From DATGHS01 sp035307785 (lineage in GTDB: Bacteria > Planctomycetota > Planctomycetia > Gemmatales > Gemmataceae): a stretch of 6,579 nucleotides of DNA. Made by a program: the position numbers and the translations under genes. The stretch lies in assembly GCA_035307785.1 (NCBI GenBank), contig DATGHS010000191.1:1-6579 (forward strand), read 5' to 3'. Shown here piece by piece: positions 4,999-6,579 of this stretch (positions are counted from its first letter, which is position 1; every line of letters begins with the position of its first letter). The notes below the pieces were generated by a model that searched no databases, was not told the origin of the DNA, and was given only the letters and a program-made list of their open reading frames with translations.

Positions 4999-6579
4999 AT
5001 GCGTTATCTCGTTTCTACGTTCCCGGTGCTCCTTCTGCCCATGTTGGCCATGGCGCAGCATGCAGCTGACTTCGACAAAGACGTCCGTCCGATCCTGCAG
5101 GCGAAGTGTTTTTCTTGTCACGGCGAGAAAGAGCAAAAGGCTCATCTTGACCTGCGCACTCCTGCGACAATACTGCGTGGCGGCGACGGCGGGCCGGCCG
5201 TTTCTCCTGGCGCACCCGATAAGAGCTTGCTCTTTCTGAAGATCGTTTCCCACAAGCCGCCGCATGAGAAGTTGGCCGACGCCGAGATCGGCAAAATCCG
5301 CGCCTGGATCGATGCCGGGGCCAAGGGCGGCGAAGCGAGCCAGGTTGCTCTTCAAGAGAAGCCGGTCACTGCCGAGGATCGGCGCTTCTGGGCCTTTCAG
5401 CCATCGGTGCGGCCACAGGTCCCCGCCAACGGCGAGAAGAACCCGATTGATGCGTTCATCTCCGCGAAACTCTCGGCAAAGGGACTCTCCTTCGCGCCGG
5501 AAGCGGATCGCTACACACTCATTCGCCGAGTTACGTTTGATCTCACCGGCCTGCCGCCCACGCCGGCCGAGGTGAAGGCGTTCATCGAGGACCAATCGCC
5601 CGAGGCCTGGGAAAAAGTGATCGACCGGCTGCTGGCGAGTCCGCATTACGGCGAGCGCTGGGCCCGGCACTGGCTCGATATCGCCGGCTACGCCGATTCG
5701 GAGGGCATTCTCGATGCCGATTATGTTCGCAGTGATGCCTGGCGTTACCGCGATTATATCATCCGCAGCTTCAATGCCGACAAGCCGTATGATCGCTTTC
5801 TGAAGGAGCAGATCGCCGGCGACGAGATTACCGGTTACTGGAATGCCTATGCGACCATGAAGGAGTTGCCGCCGGAAGTGATCGAGGGCCTGATCGCCAC
5901 CGGCTTCCTGCGCTGCGCCTCCGACACCAGCCGGCCTGACTTCGTGAACATCAAAAACGCGCCGGGCTATTACTATCAAACTCTCGACGACACCCTGCGC
6001 ATTGTCGCTTCGGCCACGATGGGGTTAACGCTGCATTGTGCCAAGTGCCACAGCCACAAGTATGACCCGATCCCGCAGAGTGAGTACTACCGGTTGCAGG
6101 CGATTTTCATGTCGGCCTACCGGCCCGGGCAGTGGGTGCCGCAAGTGCAGCGGCGCTTGTTGATGGCGACGGCTCAGCAAGAAAAGGAAGCGGCGGCCCA
6201 CAATGCCCGCATCGATGTCGCGATTGCGAAACTCAACCAGCAAAAGGCGGAATTGCAGAAACAATTCGCCGAGCGTCACTTCAACGAGCATCTGGCGAAG
6301 TTGCCGCCCCAGATTCGCGATGATGTAAAGGCGGCACTTGCTGCAGAGCCTGCCAAGCGCACCGAGGTTCAGAAGTACCTGGCTGCCAAGTTTGAAGCGG
6401 AATTGCGTCCGCCGGCCGCAGCATTGGCGAAGGCACTTACGGCGGCGTATCCCGATTTTGCGAAGCAGACGGCAGAACTCGATAAGGCCATTCAAGCGGA
6501 GACCACGAAGAAGCAGACATTCCCAGAGATTCGCGCGCTGTATGATCTTCCGGGCGAAGTCAAAACACCTTTGTTGCGG
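4999..6579 (+). CDS. PSCyt1-DUF1549 planctomycete cytochrome-type protein (3' end outside window)
   Basis: 527 codons are visible and the frame is still open at the edge. Start 4999 is chosen because it begins a Sec signal peptide (MRYLVSTFPVLLLPMLAMA|QH), although no Shine-Dalgarno precedes it. Residues 24-108 are a PSCyt1 domain: FDKDVRPILQAKCFSCHG with heme motif CFSCH (37-41), ending WIDAGA (103-108). Residues ~148-365 are the DUF1549 (PSCyt2) domain: RRVTFDLTGLPP (176-187), HYGERWARHWLD (216-227), and a second CxxCH, CAKCH (347-351), followed by YDPIPQSEYYRLQAIF. Residues ~390-430 are rich in E, K, Q and A and look coiled-coil, as in this family. The break at LPGEVKTPLLR is just before the usual RGD linker, so a C-terminal DUF1553 (PSD1) domain is expected beyond 6579. 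Family members are exported, often paired with DUF1501 proteins, with an undefined oxidative or hydrolytic role. The PSCyt1 MPP methionine appears missing (HKPPHEKL, 85-92). Confidence 0.92.
   Translation, partial: MRYLVSTFPVLLLPMLAMAQHAADFDKDVRPILQAKCFSCHGEKEQKAHLDLRTPATILRGGDGGPAVSPGAPDKSLLFLKIVSHKPPHEKLADAEIGKIRAWIDAGAKGGEASQVALQEKPVTAEDRRFWAFQPSVRPQVPANGEKNPIDAFISAKLSAKGLSFAPEADRYTLIRRVTFDLTGLPPTPAEVKAFIEDQSPEAWEKVIDRLLASPHYGERWARHWLDIAGYADSEGILDADYVRSDAWRYRDYIIRSFNADKPYDRFLKEQIAGDEITGYWNAYATMKELPPEVIEGLIATGFLRCASDTSRPDFVNIKNAPGYYYQTLDDTLRIVASATMGLTLHCAKCHSHKYDPIPQSEYYRLQAIFMSAYRPGQWVPQVQRRLLMATAQQEKEAAAHNARIDVAIAKLNQQKAELQKQFAERHFNEHLAKLPPQIRDDVKAALAAEPAKRTEVQKYLAAKFEAELRPPAAALAKALTAAYPDFAKQTAELDKAIQAETTKKQTFPEIRALYDLPGEVKTPLLR

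Noticed and set aside
4881..5069. 62-codon plus-strand frame beginning MDGKRSEYLDTARVFLRKAV
   Set aside because: The start looks protein-like, but the frame runs out of phase into the signal peptide and heme motif of the cytochrome gene and has no ribosome site.
5958..5969. 12-bp match (CGCGCCGGGCTA) to the right arm of the 978-1028 palindrome
   Set aside because: It lies inside the cytochrome coding frame (Asn-Ala-Pro-Gly-Tyr) without a partner arm, so it is chance similarity in GC-rich DNA.
4957..5979. 340-codon minus-strand frame opposite the PSCyt1-DUF1549 gene
   Set aside because: The plus strand encodes two CxxCH motifs and DUF1549 signatures; the minus frame has no recognisable domain.
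6025..6495. 156-codon minus-strand frame near the right edge
   Set aside because: Antisense to the DUF1549/coiled-coil part of the cytochrome gene, with Arg/Leu-rich shadow composition.

Overview
The window looks like chromosomal DNA of a planctomycete (Planctomycetota, Pirellulales- or Gemmatales-like). The argument rests on protein families rather than composition. The window opens with the tail of a HEAT-repeat/heme-binding protein and closes with the start of a PSCyt1-DUF1549 'planctomycete cytochrome' protein; both families are greatly expanded in that phylum. It also holds a GC-rich palindrome of the AGCCCGACGCGCC...GCGAGGG type that I associate with planctomycete intergenic DNA. No species can be named from the sequence alone.

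Layout. (1) 2-982 (+): C-terminal part of an exported HEAT/c-type heme protein, whose stop codon lies inside a 51-bp near-perfect palindrome (978-1028). (2) 1058-2113 (+): Sec-exported isochorismatase-like cysteine-hydrolase-fold protein. (3) 2097-3140 (+): Tat-exported polysaccharide-deacetylase-fold protein, overlapping gene 2 by 17 nt and therefore probably translationally coupled to it. (4) 3278-3844 (-): small exported protein resembling the PrcB C-terminal family. (5) 4036-4488 (+): unrecognised cytoplasmic protein of 150 aa. (6) 4511-4654 (-): a previously easy-to-miss 47-aa gene, convergent with gene 5. (7) 4684-4750: degenerate 8-bp tandem repeat, followed by about 250 bp of leader with an ambiguous start region. 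(8) 4999-6579 (+): the first 527 residues of a PSCyt1/DUF1549 multi-domain cytochrome, running off the right edge.

How the parts relate. Genes 2 and 3 form one tight transcriptional and translational unit of two exported C-N/acyl-hydrolase-fold proteins, which suggests a shared substrate outside the cytoplasm. The two cytochrome-type genes at the edges belong to the planctomycete extracytoplasmic set usually linked to breakdown of complex organic matter; nothing here proves a direct partnership with genes 2 and 3. The stretch 3141-4750 is an islet of small genes on mixed strands, with more A/T-ending codons and a simple repeat, and looks like accessory DNA between the two metabolic blocks.

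I found no rRNA, tRNA, CRISPR array, transposase or integrase. No intrinsic terminator with a clear T-tract was found. The most noteworthy items are the 47-aa gene, the apparent loss of catalytic Asp and Lys in the isochorismatase-like protein, the coupled exported hydrolase pair, and the missing axial Met in the PSCyt1 domain.
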